From: Propionibacteriaceae bacterium
GTDB lineage: Bacteria; Actinomycetota; Actinomycetes; Propionibacteriales; Propionibacteriaceae
Direction of reading: 5' to 3'
Length of the DNA: 28,487 bases
Assembly (NCBI GenBank): GCA_905372155.1
Contig: CAJPNZ010000031.1
Location: 1-28,487 of the forward strand
Shown piece after piece: positions 1 through 7,561 of the stretch. How positions within the stretch are numbered: the first letter of the stretch is position 1; every line of letters starts with the position of its first letter. A program made the position numbers and the translations under genes. The notes under the pieces were generated by a model. The model was given only the letters and a program-made list of their open reading frames with translations, did no database searches and was not told the origin of the DNA.

Positions 1-51
1 CCGACGCCATCCTGACCAGCCAGTCCCAGACCAGCCGAACCCAGACTCACA

Positions 52-941
52 GATCGCCTCGGTGCCGCCGTTGTTGGCGCGGCCGGTGTCGAAGTAGGCC
101 AGGAACGCGTCGCGCCACTGCTTCAACGTCTTGCCCAGCCGCTTGCTCTCCGGGATCGGAAACGTCGGCAGCGAGCGGATGAGGTCGTCGGCGATGCGGC
201 GTCCCTCGGCTGGGCTCTTCGCCCTGTAGGCCGACCGCAGCTTCTGTGCGCACAGCCAGGCGACGAGGATCTCGTTATGGCGTTGGTCGGCAGCGATCGC
301 GCGGTCCAGCCGGGCACGTTGCCGGTCGGTGAGCTTCTCCTGACCACAGCGCAGGATCGTGCGGATGCCGTAGAGCGGGTCGTTCTTGCGACCACGGTGG
401 CCGTGGATCTCCTGCTGCACACGCCGGCGGTCCTCGTCGACGGCCTGGGTGCCGAGCTTGACCACATGGAACGCGTCGAGCACAGCGACCGCATCCTCGA
501 GTTGGTCATCGATGGCGTTGTTGTAGCTGTGGAACGGATCCAGCGTGGCGACCTCGACCCCGTCCTTGAAGTCCTCGCCGCGTTCTTCGAGCCAGTCGCT
601 TTACGCCTTGCCCGACCGGCCGGGGACCAGGTCGAGCAGCCGCGCCTGCGGCCTGCCTGTGTCGGGATCCGGGGTGAGGTCGACCATCCCGGTCAGCTGC
701 TTGGGTCCACGGCCACCGTCCTCGATCGGGAACTCGCTGACGTGGTGCCACACGTGCTCGTCCGCACCGAGCCGTTTCACGCCGGCGAAGCGCCCCTCGT
801 CGTCGGCCATCGCTTGCAGCAGCAGCTCGATCGAGGTCCACACCGTGTTCCACGTCGTCCCGAGCTGCTGCGCCAGGCCGCTGACCGATGCATGCTCGCG
901 GCGGAGCTGGTTGATCGCCCACCAACAGGCTCGGGTCGATT
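52..941 (-). pseudogene. Degenerate ISL3-family transposase remnant
   Basis: Reading the minus strand from about 941 down to 52 gives a continuous ISL3-like transposase core. The blocks are CWWAINQLRREHASVSGLAQ, then LGADEHVWHHV (catalytic DDE region), RGPKQLTGMVDLT, ARLLDLVPGRSGKA, ATLDPFHSYNNAIDDQL, AVLDAFHVVKLGTQAVDE and FLAYFDTGRANNGGTEAI. The frame is broken by a TAA at 601-603, directly after GRSGKA; intact relatives, as I remember them, have a Tyr codon there, so a single base change (TAC or TAT to TAA) would explain it. Similarity stops after GGTEAI at about 52, where the conserved C-terminal arginine-rich block should follow, and the N-terminal zinc-binding part is missing beyond about 941. 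The element is therefore truncated at both ends and dead. No terminal inverted repeats are visible. Family assignment is by remembered motif similarity. Confidence 0.85.
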
Positions 942-1210
942 CAAATGTCCAAGAACGACCTCCGCGCCAGGCCGATCTACCAACATCTCAAGGAATCCAT
1001 CCAGGCCCACCTTGCCATCGTGTTCGCCGCCCTCGCCACCTGGAACAGACCACCGGCTGGAGCACCAAGAAGTTCGTCACCGTGATGCGCCGCTACCGCA
1101 CCATTCAGATCCAAACCGGCCAGCACACCATCACCGCCGAAGACTTCCTACCCGACGACGCCCAAGACGCCCTCAACAAGCTCCGCGACAACCGACAACA
1201 ACCGCACTAA
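936..1210 (+). pseudogene. IS1634/IS1549-type transposase, C-terminal fragment, frameshifted
   Basis: The plus strand carries the C-terminal end of an IS1634-family (IS4-like, IS1549 type) transposase. One frame reads SIQMSKNDLRARPIYQHL then ESIQAHLAIVFAALA up to about 1035. The continuation is in another frame: HLEQTTGWSTKKFV, MRRYRTIQIQTGQHTITAED and LPDDAQDALNKL, ending at TAA 1208-1210. Intact relatives join these blocks through a short segment such as VSRWIEHQ, so a few bases appear to be lost near 1035. The N-terminal two thirds, including the catalytic DDE residues, are absent. The fragment abuts the oppositely oriented ISL3 remnant at about 936-941, meaning one element inserted into or recombined with the other. 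Confidence 0.8.
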
Positions 1211-1226
1211 TTGTCACAAGTCGGGT

Positions 1227-1322
1227 TCCACGCTGGTCGACGGCAGGGCGGGCCTGCCGGACGACCACGACCTGACCGGGGTGCGGGGGGTCGATGTCCT
1301 GCCGCCCTTCGCCGGGGGCTGA
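1227..1322 (+). pseudogene. Possible 3' scrap of an unidentified gene
   Basis: Between the transposase fragment and the next gene, one plus frame reads STLVDGRAGLPDDHDLTGVR then GVDVLPPFAGG and stops with TGA at 1320-1322. The composition looks like real protein (acidic, Gly/Pro/Asp turns) and the stop lies 1 bp from the stop of the convergent gene, as expected for a native neighbour whose 5' part was replaced by IS sequence. I cannot assign a family, and a chance open frame in GC-rich DNA is possible. Confidence 0.3.
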
Positions 1323-1323
1323 T

Positions 1324-1737
1324 TCAGCGCCCCGGCAGTTCTCGCAGCAACTCCTCCGGCACGGGGAACGGGAGGGTGTGGAAGGTCTGGTCGGAATTGA
1401 TGTCGTTGAAGTCATCCTCCTTGACGCGCACGAAATCCGGGGTGGCCTCGGCGATGTATACCTTCGATGTGCCCGAGTCGGTCGCGAGTTCGTAGGGGGC
1501 GGCCAGGTAGCGGATGCCGAGCTCGTCCAGGGCCTCCTCCGCCTCGAACCAGTCGACCGTTCCGCTGCGTTCCCGGCCGAGCAGGTCGATGGCGACGAAA
1601 CCCTCGCCGCGGGGCACGATCCAGCCGATGGGCTCGCGGTTCGCCCCGCCGAGGTGCGTGATCCAGTCCTCGGGCACGGCCCTCTTCGTCCTCTTCACAT
1701 CCCAGAGTTTAGGGGGCTGCGGGCGGGGTCCGTTCAC
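1324..1737 (-). CDS. Hypothetical protein, 137 residues
   Basis: A 137-residue open frame with a GTG start at 1737. Recognisable stretches include VPEDWITHLGGANREPIGWI, VDWFEAEEALDELGIRYLA and VYIAEATPDFVRVKEDDFND; it is acidic, has no signal peptide or transmembrane segment, and looks like a small cytoplasmic alpha/beta protein. I do not recognise the family. A second GTG at 1698 (giving a start at KRTKRAVPEDW) is equally possible, because neither start has a clear Shine-Dalgarno sequence. Codon choice matches the neighbouring genes, so the frame is probably real. It lies between the IS debris and the divergently transcribed iron transporter and may share the 1738-1974 promoter region with it. 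Confidence 0.6.
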   Translation of the reverse strand: MNGPRPQPPKLWDVKRTKRAVPEDWITHLGGANREPIGWIVPRGEGFVAIDLLGRERSGTVDWFEAEEALDELGIRYLAAPYELATDSGTSKVYIAEATPDFVRVKEDDFNDINSDQTFHTLPFPVPEELLRELPGR

Positions 1738-1839
1738 CGTGGTGGAGCAGGGCGGTGCCGGCGAAACGAAGCGTGTGTGAAGCTCATTACCATACGGAGC
1801 TTCGTCCCGGGCGGCGTCTCAGATAGTGCAACGCCTGAG

Positions 1840-1881
1840 TTGTGCAATCCTGCGATCTGCTCTTAGGGTTGCCTAGCTTTC
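1840..1881 (+). promoter_or_regulatory. Promoter with DtxR/IdeR-like iron box
   Basis: A candidate -35 (TTGTGC, 1840-1845) is followed after 18 bp by a -10 (TAGGGT, 1864-1869). The sequence TTAGGGTTGCCTAGCTTTC at 1863-1881 matches the DtxR/IdeR consensus TTAGGTTAGCCTAACCTAA at 13 of 19 positions by my count, with the left half-site nearly intact. An iron-loaded DtxR-family repressor bound here would cover the -10. It lies about 95 bp upstream of the siderophore-binding protein gene, which fits iron-repressed import. Confidence 0.6.
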
Positions 1882-1974
1882 TCTCTGAAAGGACGCCGTC
1901 GGCGTCCTGGGCAGTTCGATCTGACCGATACCACCAAACACAATCGCGCCGTCGTGGCGGCAGGAGGCATGGAT

Positions 1975-3153
1975 ATGAAACGCAGGACTTTTCTGGCAGG
2001 AGCCGCGGGGGCGCTGGGGGTGGCCGCCGTCTCGGCGTGCGGCAACCGGAACCAGACGGCCGAAACATCCGGTTCGGGTTCCGCCGGCGGCGCATTGACC
2101 ATCACTGATGTGGCCGACAGGACCGTCGCCCTGGAATCCGCTCCCACCAAGATCATCCTGGGGGAATCCCGCCAGGCCTACTCGCTGCTTTTCCTGCAGC
2201 GCGACAACCTGATGGACAAGGTCGTGGCCTGGGGAACCGACATCCAGAGCGCTGCCCCCGACATCTACGATCGCCTGGTGAAGGTGCAACCCAAGGCGGC
2301 AGAGCTGCCCACCGTCGGCAGCGTCGCCAAGGGAGACCTGAGCGTGGAGAACCTCCTCGAGTACAACCCCGACCTGTTCCTCATGACCCTGGAACAGTAC
2401 GAGGCCGCCAAACAGGCCGGGTTCGACGCGAAACTGGATTCCGCCAAGATCCCCTACCTGGTGACCGATTTCCGCAAGAAACCGGTGGAGAACACCCACA
2501 CCAGCGTCCGGCTGCTGGGCCAGGCCTTCGGCGTCTCCGGCAAGGCGGATGAGTTCCTCACCTACTACGACTCCCTGGTCAACCCGGTCCTGGAGGCAGC
2601 CAAGGCCAAGGCCGAGGCGGATCGCCCGAGTGTTTTCGTGTGGCGTTCCCCCGGCATCTCCGAACCCGGCCGCACCTTCGGGGAGTCCAACTTCGGCCAG
2701 ATTGTCACCGCCAGCGGCGGCAACAACCTCGGCACCAAACTGATCGATGGGGACGCGGGCACCGTCACGGCCGAGCAGCTGATCGCATCCCAGCCGGACA
2801 TCATCATCGCCACGGGCGGCGACTGGGAGAAGCAGAAGGTGAGCGAGAAGACGGTCATCAAGTACGTCAAACTCGGCTACAACGCCACCCCTGAGGAGAC
2901 GAACCAGACCTTGGGGCAGCTGTCCAGCGAGACCGGTTACAGCGAGCTGAAAGCGTTCAGCGACAAGCAGGTCTACGGCATCTACCACCAGCTCTACGAC
3001 GCGCCGTACAACTTCCTCGCCTACGTCGCCTTCGCCGAATGGCAGGGACTCAAGGTTGACGGGCTGCCCGAGGTGGACGCCGCCTGGAGCGAGTTCCACG
3101 ACAAGTTCATGCCCTTCAAGGCCGAGGGCGTCTTCGCCGCCAAGCTGTCATGA
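1975..3153 (+). CDS. Iron-siderophore-type ABC transporter substrate-binding lipoprotein
   Basis: A 392-residue periplasmic-binding-protein homologue of the FepB/FecB class, anchored outside the membrane to capture ferric siderophore or haem and deliver it to the permease. The N-terminus MKRRTFLAGAAGALGVAAVS followed by AC has a twin-arginine motif (KRRTFL) and a lipobox ending VSAC, so it is probably a Tat-exported lipoprotein. The class hallmark near residue 45 reads ITDVADRTVALESAPTKIIL, and later blocks include VWAVG-like and TVTAEQLIASQPDIIIATGG. The start at 1975 is chosen because AGGAGG at 1962-1967 is 7 bp upstream; ATG 1969 would be only 1 bp from it. The stop overlaps the permease start (ATGA). 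The upstream iron box supports iron as substrate; the exact siderophore is unknown. Confidence 0.85.
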   Translation: MKRRTFLAGAAGALGVAAVSACGNRNQTAETSGSGSAGGALTITDVADRTVALESAPTKIILGESRQAYSLLFLQRDNLMDKVVAWGTDIQSAAPDIYDRLVKVQPKAAELPTVGSVAKGDLSVENLLEYNPDLFLMTLEQYEAAKQAGFDAKLDSAKIPYLVTDFRKKPVENTHTSVRLLGQAFGVSGKADEFLTYYDSLVNPVLEAAKAKAEADRPSVFVWRSPGISEPGRTFGESNFGQIVTASGGNNLGTKLIDGDAGTVTAEQLIASQPDIIIATGGDWEKQKVSEKTVIKYVKLGYNATPEETNQTLGQLSSETGYSELKAFSDKQVYGIYHQLYDAPYNFLAYVAFAEWQGLKVDGLPEVDAAWSEFHDKFMPFKAEGVFAAKLS

Positions 3154-4325
3154 CCGACACCAAGGCAGCCGAGACCGTCTTGGAGAGTAGCGCCGCCTCA
3201 GTGGAAGCTGCGGTACTGGAGGACGGCTCCCAGAAAGAAGCACTCGCCGAGTTCTGGCGGATCAAGACCAAACGCATGCTGACCCTCGTCGGCATTCTCG
3301 TGGCCGTGGTGGCCATGTTCGTGATCGCCATGCTGGTGGGGCCGCTCGACCTCAGCGCCGCGGACATCGCCAGCACCTATCTCAGGGGGATCGCGGAAGG
3401 ACTGCAGCAACTGGGGATCGATGCCGGATGGGCGGCGGAGGTGTCCGGGCGGACCCGAACCGTCGTGATGGAGTTGCGTACCCCGCCCGCTCTCATGGCG
3501 GTGGTGGCCGGAGCCGCACTGGCCCTTGCCGGCGCGCAGATGCAGACCATTCTCGACAACCCCCTGGCGGAGCCCTACACCCTCGGCGTCTCCGCCGCTG
3601 CGGGTTGCGGCGCGGCAATCGTGATCGCCACCGGGATCAGTTTCCCCTTCTTCTCCGAGGCCTCCGTGCCGATCGGCGCCGCGGCGCTGGCTCTGGTCGC
3701 CAGCGGGGTGATTGCGCTGGTGTCGCGGCTGCGGCGGTCGGGTCGCGAAACCATCATCCTGCTGGGTATCGCTCTGGTCTTCGGGTTCCAGGCGTTGCTG
3801 ATGCTGCTTCAGTACCGGGCCTCCCAGGAATCCCTCCAGCGGATGGTGTTCTGGACCATGGGATCGCTGGAACGCGCCACTTGGTTCTCCATAGCCATGG
3901 TGCTGGTCTCCCTCATCGTGGTCACTCCGCTGTTCTCGATGAACCAGTGGAAACTCACTGCGCTCTCGCTCGGTGAGGCCCGGGCCCGGGCCATGGGTGT
4001 GAAGGTCGACAACGTCCGCATGTGGACCCTGCTGGGGGCCTCCCTGATCGCGGCGCTCACCGTCAGCTCTGTCGGGATCATCGGTTTCGTGGGCCTGGTC
4101 GGCCCCCACGTGGCCCGCATCCTGGTGGGGGAGGACCAGCGGCTCTTCGTGCCGACGGCAATGGCCTGCGGCGCTCTGGTGCTAACCAGCGCCCATGCGG
4201 TGGCCCAGATCGTGGTGCCGGGTGTGGTACTCCCGGTCGGCATCCTCACGGCCCTCGTCGGTGTCCCGGTGTTCGTGCTGATCATCCTGGGCAGGCGGCG
4301 CACCACCTCCGCCATCTCCAACTAG
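3150..4325 (+). CDS. FecCD-family iron-siderophore ABC permease
   Basis: A 391-residue membrane permease of the FecCD/BtuC family, which forms the translocation path for ferric siderophores. After a soluble N-terminal extension of about 45 residues comes a first TM helix (LTLVGILVAVVAMFVIAMLV) and then roughly nine more. Family hallmarks are LRTPPALMAVVAGAALALAG with AQMQTILDNPLAEPYTLGVS, the cytoplasmic ATPase-coupling region around LSLGEARARAMGV, and VGIIGFVGLVGPHVARILVG near the C-terminus. It begins inside the stop codon of the binding-protein gene, so translation is coupled. Only one permease is encoded, implying a homodimer. The acidic, Ala/Ser-rich N-terminal extension (about 40 residues) is longer than usual for the family. 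Confidence 0.9.
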   Translation: MTDTKAAETVLESSAASVEAAVLEDGSQKEALAEFWRIKTKRMLTLVGILVAVVAMFVIAMLVGPLDLSAADIASTYLRGIAEGLQQLGIDAGWAAEVSGRTRTVVMELRTPPALMAVVAGAALALAGAQMQTILDNPLAEPYTLGVSAAAGCGAAIVIATGISFPFFSEASVPIGAAALALVASGVIALVSRLRRSGRETIILLGIALVFGFQALLMLLQYRASQESLQRMVFWTMGSLERATWFSIAMVLVSLIVVTPLFSMNQWKLTALSLGEARARAMGVKVDNVRMWTLLGASLIAALTVSSVGIIGFVGLVGPHVARILVGEDQRLFVPTAMACGALVLTSAHAVAQIVVPGVVLPVGILTALVGVPVFVLIILGRRRTTSAISN

Positions 4326-4355
4326 ACCACGCTCACGAGAAGAGGTTCGGAACTC

Positions 4356-5156
4356 ATGCTCAACCTTGAATCCATCAGCGTGAGCTATGGAAAACACGCG
4401 GTGCTCTCCGGTCTCGACCTGACCATCAAGGAGGGCGTCGTCGCCGGTCTGCTCGGCCCCAACGGCTGCGGGAAGTCGACGCTGGTCCGCTCCATCGCGG
4501 GCGCCCAGCACTGCCACGGGTCGGTCAGCTACGGGAAACGCAGCGGTCGTGCCCTGCAGGACGTCACCGGGTACATGCCCCAGGAGATCCCGGGGCACAT
4601 CGCCCTGACCGCCATGGAATCGGTGCTGGTCTCGGCCCAGCGCGGCGGCTCTGCGTGGCGGGTCCCGAAAAAGGACGTGGAACGCGCCTACGCCGCCCTC
4701 GACGCACTGGGCATCGGCAAGCTCGCCAACACCTATCTGGGGGAGTGCTCGGGAGGCCAACGGCAGCTCATCTCCCTGGCGCAGACCCTCGTTCACGGAC
4801 CCGAACTGGTGCTGCTCGACGAACCGACCAGCGCCCTGGACCTGAAACACCAGGTCCGGGTGCTGCGCAGCGTCCGCAAACACGTCCACGGCTCCGAGGC
4901 CACGGTCGCCGAGAAACTGAACGGAAAGGACGCGGATGCGGGGGAATCGTCCTCCCGGCTGGCCCTGGTGGTCCTGCACGACATCAACCTGGCCACCCGG
5001 TTCTGCGACGAGGTGATGCTGATGACCGCCGGTGAGGTGGTGGCCCAGGGAACCCCACACGAGGTCTGCACCTCGGAGAACCTGAGCCGGGTCTACGACA
5101 CGGAGGTGGCGGTGAACACGGACGAGGACGGGGTGCTCACGGTCGTGGCCCGATAG
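4356..5156 (+). CDS. Iron-siderophore ABC transporter ATP-binding protein
   Basis: A 266-residue FepC/FhuC-type ATPase that powers the FecCD permease. Visible motifs are Walker A GPNGCGKST (about residues 34-42), signature CSGGQRQ, Walker B LVLLDEPTSALD, and the H-switch in VVLHDINLATRFCD. Between the D-loop helix (RVLRSVRKHV) and the strand carrying the H-switch there is a hydrophilic insertion of about 22 residues (GSEATVAEKLNGKDADAGES) that most relatives lack. It starts 30 bp after the permease stop, with a weak purine-rich ribosome site (AGAAGAGG). It closes the iron-import operon; the next gene is convergent. Confidence 0.9.
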   Translation: MLNLESISVSYGKHAVLSGLDLTIKEGVVAGLLGPNGCGKSTLVRSIAGAQHCHGSVSYGKRSGRALQDVTGYMPQEIPGHIALTAMESVLVSAQRGGSAWRVPKKDVERAYAALDALGIGKLANTYLGECSGGQRQLISLAQTLVHGPELVLLDEPTSALDLKHQVRVLRSVRKHVHGSEATVAEKLNGKDADAGESSSRLALVVLHDINLATRFCDEVMLMTAGEVVAQGTPHEVCTSENLSRVYDTEVAVNTDEDGVLTVVAR

Positions 5157-5190
5157 GGGATCGACCCGGCTTCTCCGGAAGCTCATTCGG

Positions 5191-5253
5191 GAAGCTGGTT
5201 GAGCCGGGCCGTGACGAGGGAACAACCCGAGTCGAAACCACAGGGTGGTCGAG
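5191..5253. repeat. Dispersed imperfect palindromic intergenic repeat, single copy
   Basis: The 127-bp gap between two convergent genes holds GAAGCTGGTTGAGCCGGGCC at 5191-5210, continuing to GAGTCGAAACCAC at 5229-5241 and the hairpin ACCACAGGGTGGT (5237-5249). The same head (GCTGGTTGAGCC) and tail (GTCGAAACCAC) recur at 18944-19143. The ends are partly complementary (GGTTgag / gtcGAAACC). Its place between two 3' ends suggests a terminator-like or mobile-repeat role. The rest of the gap shows nothing else. Confidence 0.65.
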
Positions 5254-5283
5254 AAACAGGCGGTATCAGGGAGGTCGTGCTGG

Positions 5284-5994
5284 TCAGTCCCGGACGAACA
5301 GCAGTTTCCCGAATGAGCTGCCGGGGGAGGCCATGACCTCGGCGACCGGGCCGTGTTCCACGATCCGGCCGTTTTCCAGGACCGCGACGTCGTCGGCCAG
5401 CGCCGCGACGTCGGCCGGGTCGTGGGTGACGATGATGCTGGGGCAGCCGACCTCGGCGAGGGCCGCCTTGACCGCCACCCGCAACCGGGGCGTGTACTCG
5501 ACGTCAACGGCGGCGAAGGGTTCGTCGATCAGCATTGCGCGGGGCCTGGTGGCCAGCGCCCGGGCCAGCGCGACCCGCGCCGCTTGGCCGCCGGAGAGTT
5601 CACCGGGCCTGCGGGAGGCGAGATCGGCGGCATCCAAGCGCTCCAGCATTTCCAGCGCCAACGCCCTGGCCTCGTCGCGCCGGAGTTTCTGGGCGCGGGG
5701 CCCGTAGGCGACGTTGCTCAGCACGTCGAGGTGCGGGAACAGCAGCGGCTGCTGTCCGAGCAGACCGATGCGGCGCCGGTGGGCGGGCACGAAACGGCGG
5801 GAGCCGACCAGGACCTGGCCGTCGATGTCGAGGCGGCCGCGGTCGGGTTTCAGCAGCCCGCACAGCAGGTCCAGCAGCGTCGATTTCCCGGCCCCGTTCG
5901 GGCCGACCACGGCCAGTACCCGCCCCGGCGGCACGTCCAGGCCGGTTTCGTGGTTGCGGGAATTGAGGGTTCCCTCCCAGTGCAGTCCCTTCAC
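5284..5994 (-). CDS. modC: Molybdate ABC transporter ATP-binding protein, short form
   Basis: A 236-residue ATPase that energises molybdate uptake with ModB and ModA. It shows Walker A VVGPNGAGKST, signature LSGGQAARVALARAL, Walker B AMLIDEPFAAVD and H-switch IIVTHDPAD. Typical ModC proteins of about 350 residues carry a C-terminal TOBE/Mop regulatory domain; here the protein stops right after the ATPase (FGKLLFVRD). The missing molybdate-sensing domain may be supplied by the separate Mop-domain protein at the head of the operon. The GTG start at 5994 overlaps the ModB stop (GTGA), so it is translationally coupled. Last gene of the minus-strand molybdenum operon. Confidence 0.88.
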   Translation of the reverse strand: MKGLHWEGTLNSRNHETGLDVPPGRVLAVVGPNGAGKSTLLDLLCGLLKPDRGRLDIDGQVLVGSRRFVPAHRRRIGLLGQQPLLFPHLDVLSNVAYGPRAQKLRRDEARALALEMLERLDAADLASRRPGELSGGQAARVALARALATRPRAMLIDEPFAAVDVEYTPRLRVAVKAALAEVGCPSIIVTHDPADVAALADDVAVLENGRIVEHGPVAEVMASPGSSFGKLLFVRD

Positions 5995-6755
5995 GACCTG
6001 GTCCTTCCTTTTCCGTACGCGATCACCATGACGATTCCCGCGAAGATCACCAGCAGCAGCGACAGGGCGATGGCGGCATCCGGGTCGGCCTCCCGCTGGA
6101 GGTAGATCTCCAGCGGCAGGGTCCGGGTCCTGCCCTGCAGGGAACCCGCGAAGGTCAGGGTGGCGCCGAACTCGCCCAGCGCCCGGGCGAAACTGAGCAC
6201 GGCCCCCGACAGCAGCCCCGGGAACACCAGCGGCAGGGTCACCGTGAACAGGGTCCGGGTGGGGGAGGCCCCCAGGGTGGCGGCCACCCTCTCGTAGCGG
6301 TCCCCGGCGGTGCGCAGCGCCCCTTCGAGACCCATCACCAGGAAGGGCAGCGACACGAAGGTCTGCGCCAGGATGACGGCCACGGTGCTGAAGGCGATCC
6401 TGATGCCCGCGGCCTCCAGGTGCTGCCCGATCAGCCCTATCCGCCCGAACGTGAACAGCAGCGCCAGCCCCCCGACCACCGGGGGCAGCACTAGGGGCAA
6501 CAGGACCAGGGGCCGTAGCCAGCGCAGCCCGTGGCGCGCCAGGATCAGCGCCATTGGCGTGCCGAGCACGATGCAGAAGACGGTGCTGACGCTCGCAGTG
6601 AGGATGCTGAGCTGCAACGCCGCCAGCGACGACTGCGACGTCAGCAGTTCCCACAGACCGGGCCACGGCACCTTGCTGAGCAACCCGGCCAGGGGCAGTG
6701 CCACCAGCAGCATGCCGAGTGCCGCCGGCAGCACCACCCATCTGGGGGTCGTCAC
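5991..6755 (-). CDS. modB: Molybdate ABC transporter permease
   Basis: A 254-residue inner-membrane permease of the ModB/CysTW type with about six TM helices. The N-terminal helix is VVLPAALGMLLVALPLAGLL. The conserved coupling loop is present as LEGALRTAGDRYERVAATLG followed by ASPTRTLFTVTLPL, and the ModB-characteristic block SFARALGEFGATLTFAGSLQ follows, with the typical TLPLEIYLQ segment. The start is GTG at 6755 (MTTPRW), overlapping the ModA stop as GTGA; the stop in turn overlaps the ModC start. It should form a homodimer with two ModC subunits. Confidence 0.92.
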   Translation of the reverse strand: MTTPRWVVLPAALGMLLVALPLAGLLSKVPWPGLWELLTSQSSLAALQLSILTASVSTVFCIVLGTPMALILARHGLRWLRPLVLLPLVLPPVVGGLALLFTFGRIGLIGQHLEAAGIRIAFSTVAVILAQTFVSLPFLVMGLEGALRTAGDRYERVAATLGASPTRTLFTVTLPLVFPGLLSGAVLSFARALGEFGATLTFAGSLQGRTRTLPLEIYLQREADPDAAIALSLLLVIFAGIVMVIAYGKGRTRS

Positions 6756-7561
6756 CTGGGTGCGCCGAAACCAGCTGCCTGCAGCATGGTCTGGCCCTGT
6801 TTGCCGAGCACGAAGTCGACGAAGGCCTGGGCTCCCTGGCGCGCGGACTTCGTCACCGCGATCGGGTACTTGTTGACGACCTTGTCCGCCTCGGGGGTTT
6901 CGATGATCTTGACCTTGTCCCCCGCGCCCGCGGCGTCGGTGACGTAGACCAGGCCCGCGTCGGCCTCACCCGAGGTGACCTTGGCCAGTACGTCGGTGAC
7001 CTTCTGCTCCTCCGAGACCGGGGTGAAGGTGAAACCGGTGGCCTCCGAGAGCTGTTTGGTGGCCGCCCCGCAGGGAACCTGCTCGGCGCACACCACGAGT
7101 TTCACGCTCTCCTTGGTGACGTCCTCCAGTTTTGTGATTCCCGCGGGGTTGCTGGGAGGGGTGACCAGCGTCAGGGTGTTGGTGGCGAAGATCTTTGTGT
7201 TCGCGGCATCGACGTTCCCGGCGTCGGAGGCCACCTTCATCTGCTTCTCGTTGGCGGAGGCGAAGACGTCGGCCTCGGCGCCGTTGTTGATCTGGGTGGC
7301 CAGCTCCGAGGAACCACCGAAGGAGAACTCGATGGTGTAGTTCGGGTGGGTTTTCTTGAACTCCTCGTAGATCTTCGGGAAGACGTTTTTCAGGGAGGCC
7401 GCGGCGAAGATCGTCAGGGTCGCGCTGGTCTGGTCGGTGCCGCCCGATGCGGCGGAGGACGCCGCCGGTTGTGTTGCGTTCTGGCTGGTGTTGGACGTGG
7501 CCTGGGAACCGCAGGCGGTCAGGGCCAGCAGGCTCGCCAGGGCCAGGGTGAGTTTCTTCAC
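6752..7561 (-). CDS. modA: Molybdate-binding lipoprotein
   Basis: A 269-residue extracellular binding protein that captures molybdate (possibly tungstate). The signal peptide MKKLTLALASLLALTAC ends in a lipobox (LTAC), followed by a Ser/Thr/Ala/Gln-rich linker to about residue 45. Family blocks follow: LTIFAAASLKNVFPKI, FSFGGSSELATQINNGAEAD with VFASANEKQM, and DAGLVYVTDAAGAGDKVKII; Ser residues in AAAS and GGSS are where ModA holds the oxyanion. The GTG start at 7561 overlaps the upstream stop (GTGA) and has GGAAGGA about 5 bp upstream. Four overlapping genes in a row make a tightly coupled Mo-uptake operon. Confidence 0.93.
   Translation of the reverse strand: MKKLTLALASLLALTACGSQATSNTSQNATQPAASSAASGGTDQTSATLTIFAAASLKNVFPKIYEEFKKTHPNYTIEFSFGGSSELATQINNGAEADVFASANEKQMKVASDAGNVDAANTKIFATNTLTLVTPPSNPAGITKLEDVTKESVKLVVCAEQVPCGAATKQLSEATGFTFTPVSEEQKVTDVLAKVTSGEADAGLVYVTDAAGAGDKVKIIETPEADKVVNKYPIAVTKSARQGAQAFVDFVLGKQGQTMLQAAGFGAPR

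Noticed and set aside
277..1275. A 332-codon plus-strand open frame across the left edge
   Set aside because: It is antisense to the ISL3 transposase remnant and runs across the junction into the second transposase fragment; it has no motif of its own.
1954..1974. A longer start for the siderophore-binding protein
   Set aside because: The upstream in-frame starts would place the AGGAGG site inside or against the coding region; ATG 1975 has ideal spacing and gives a proper Tat lipoprotein signal.
5284..6741. An apparent ModB-ModC fusion of 485 residues on the minus strand
   Set aside because: The upstream half is modB read in the wrong frame (Arg/Ala/Gly-rich). ModB has its own frame ending in a stop that overlaps the ModC GTG start.
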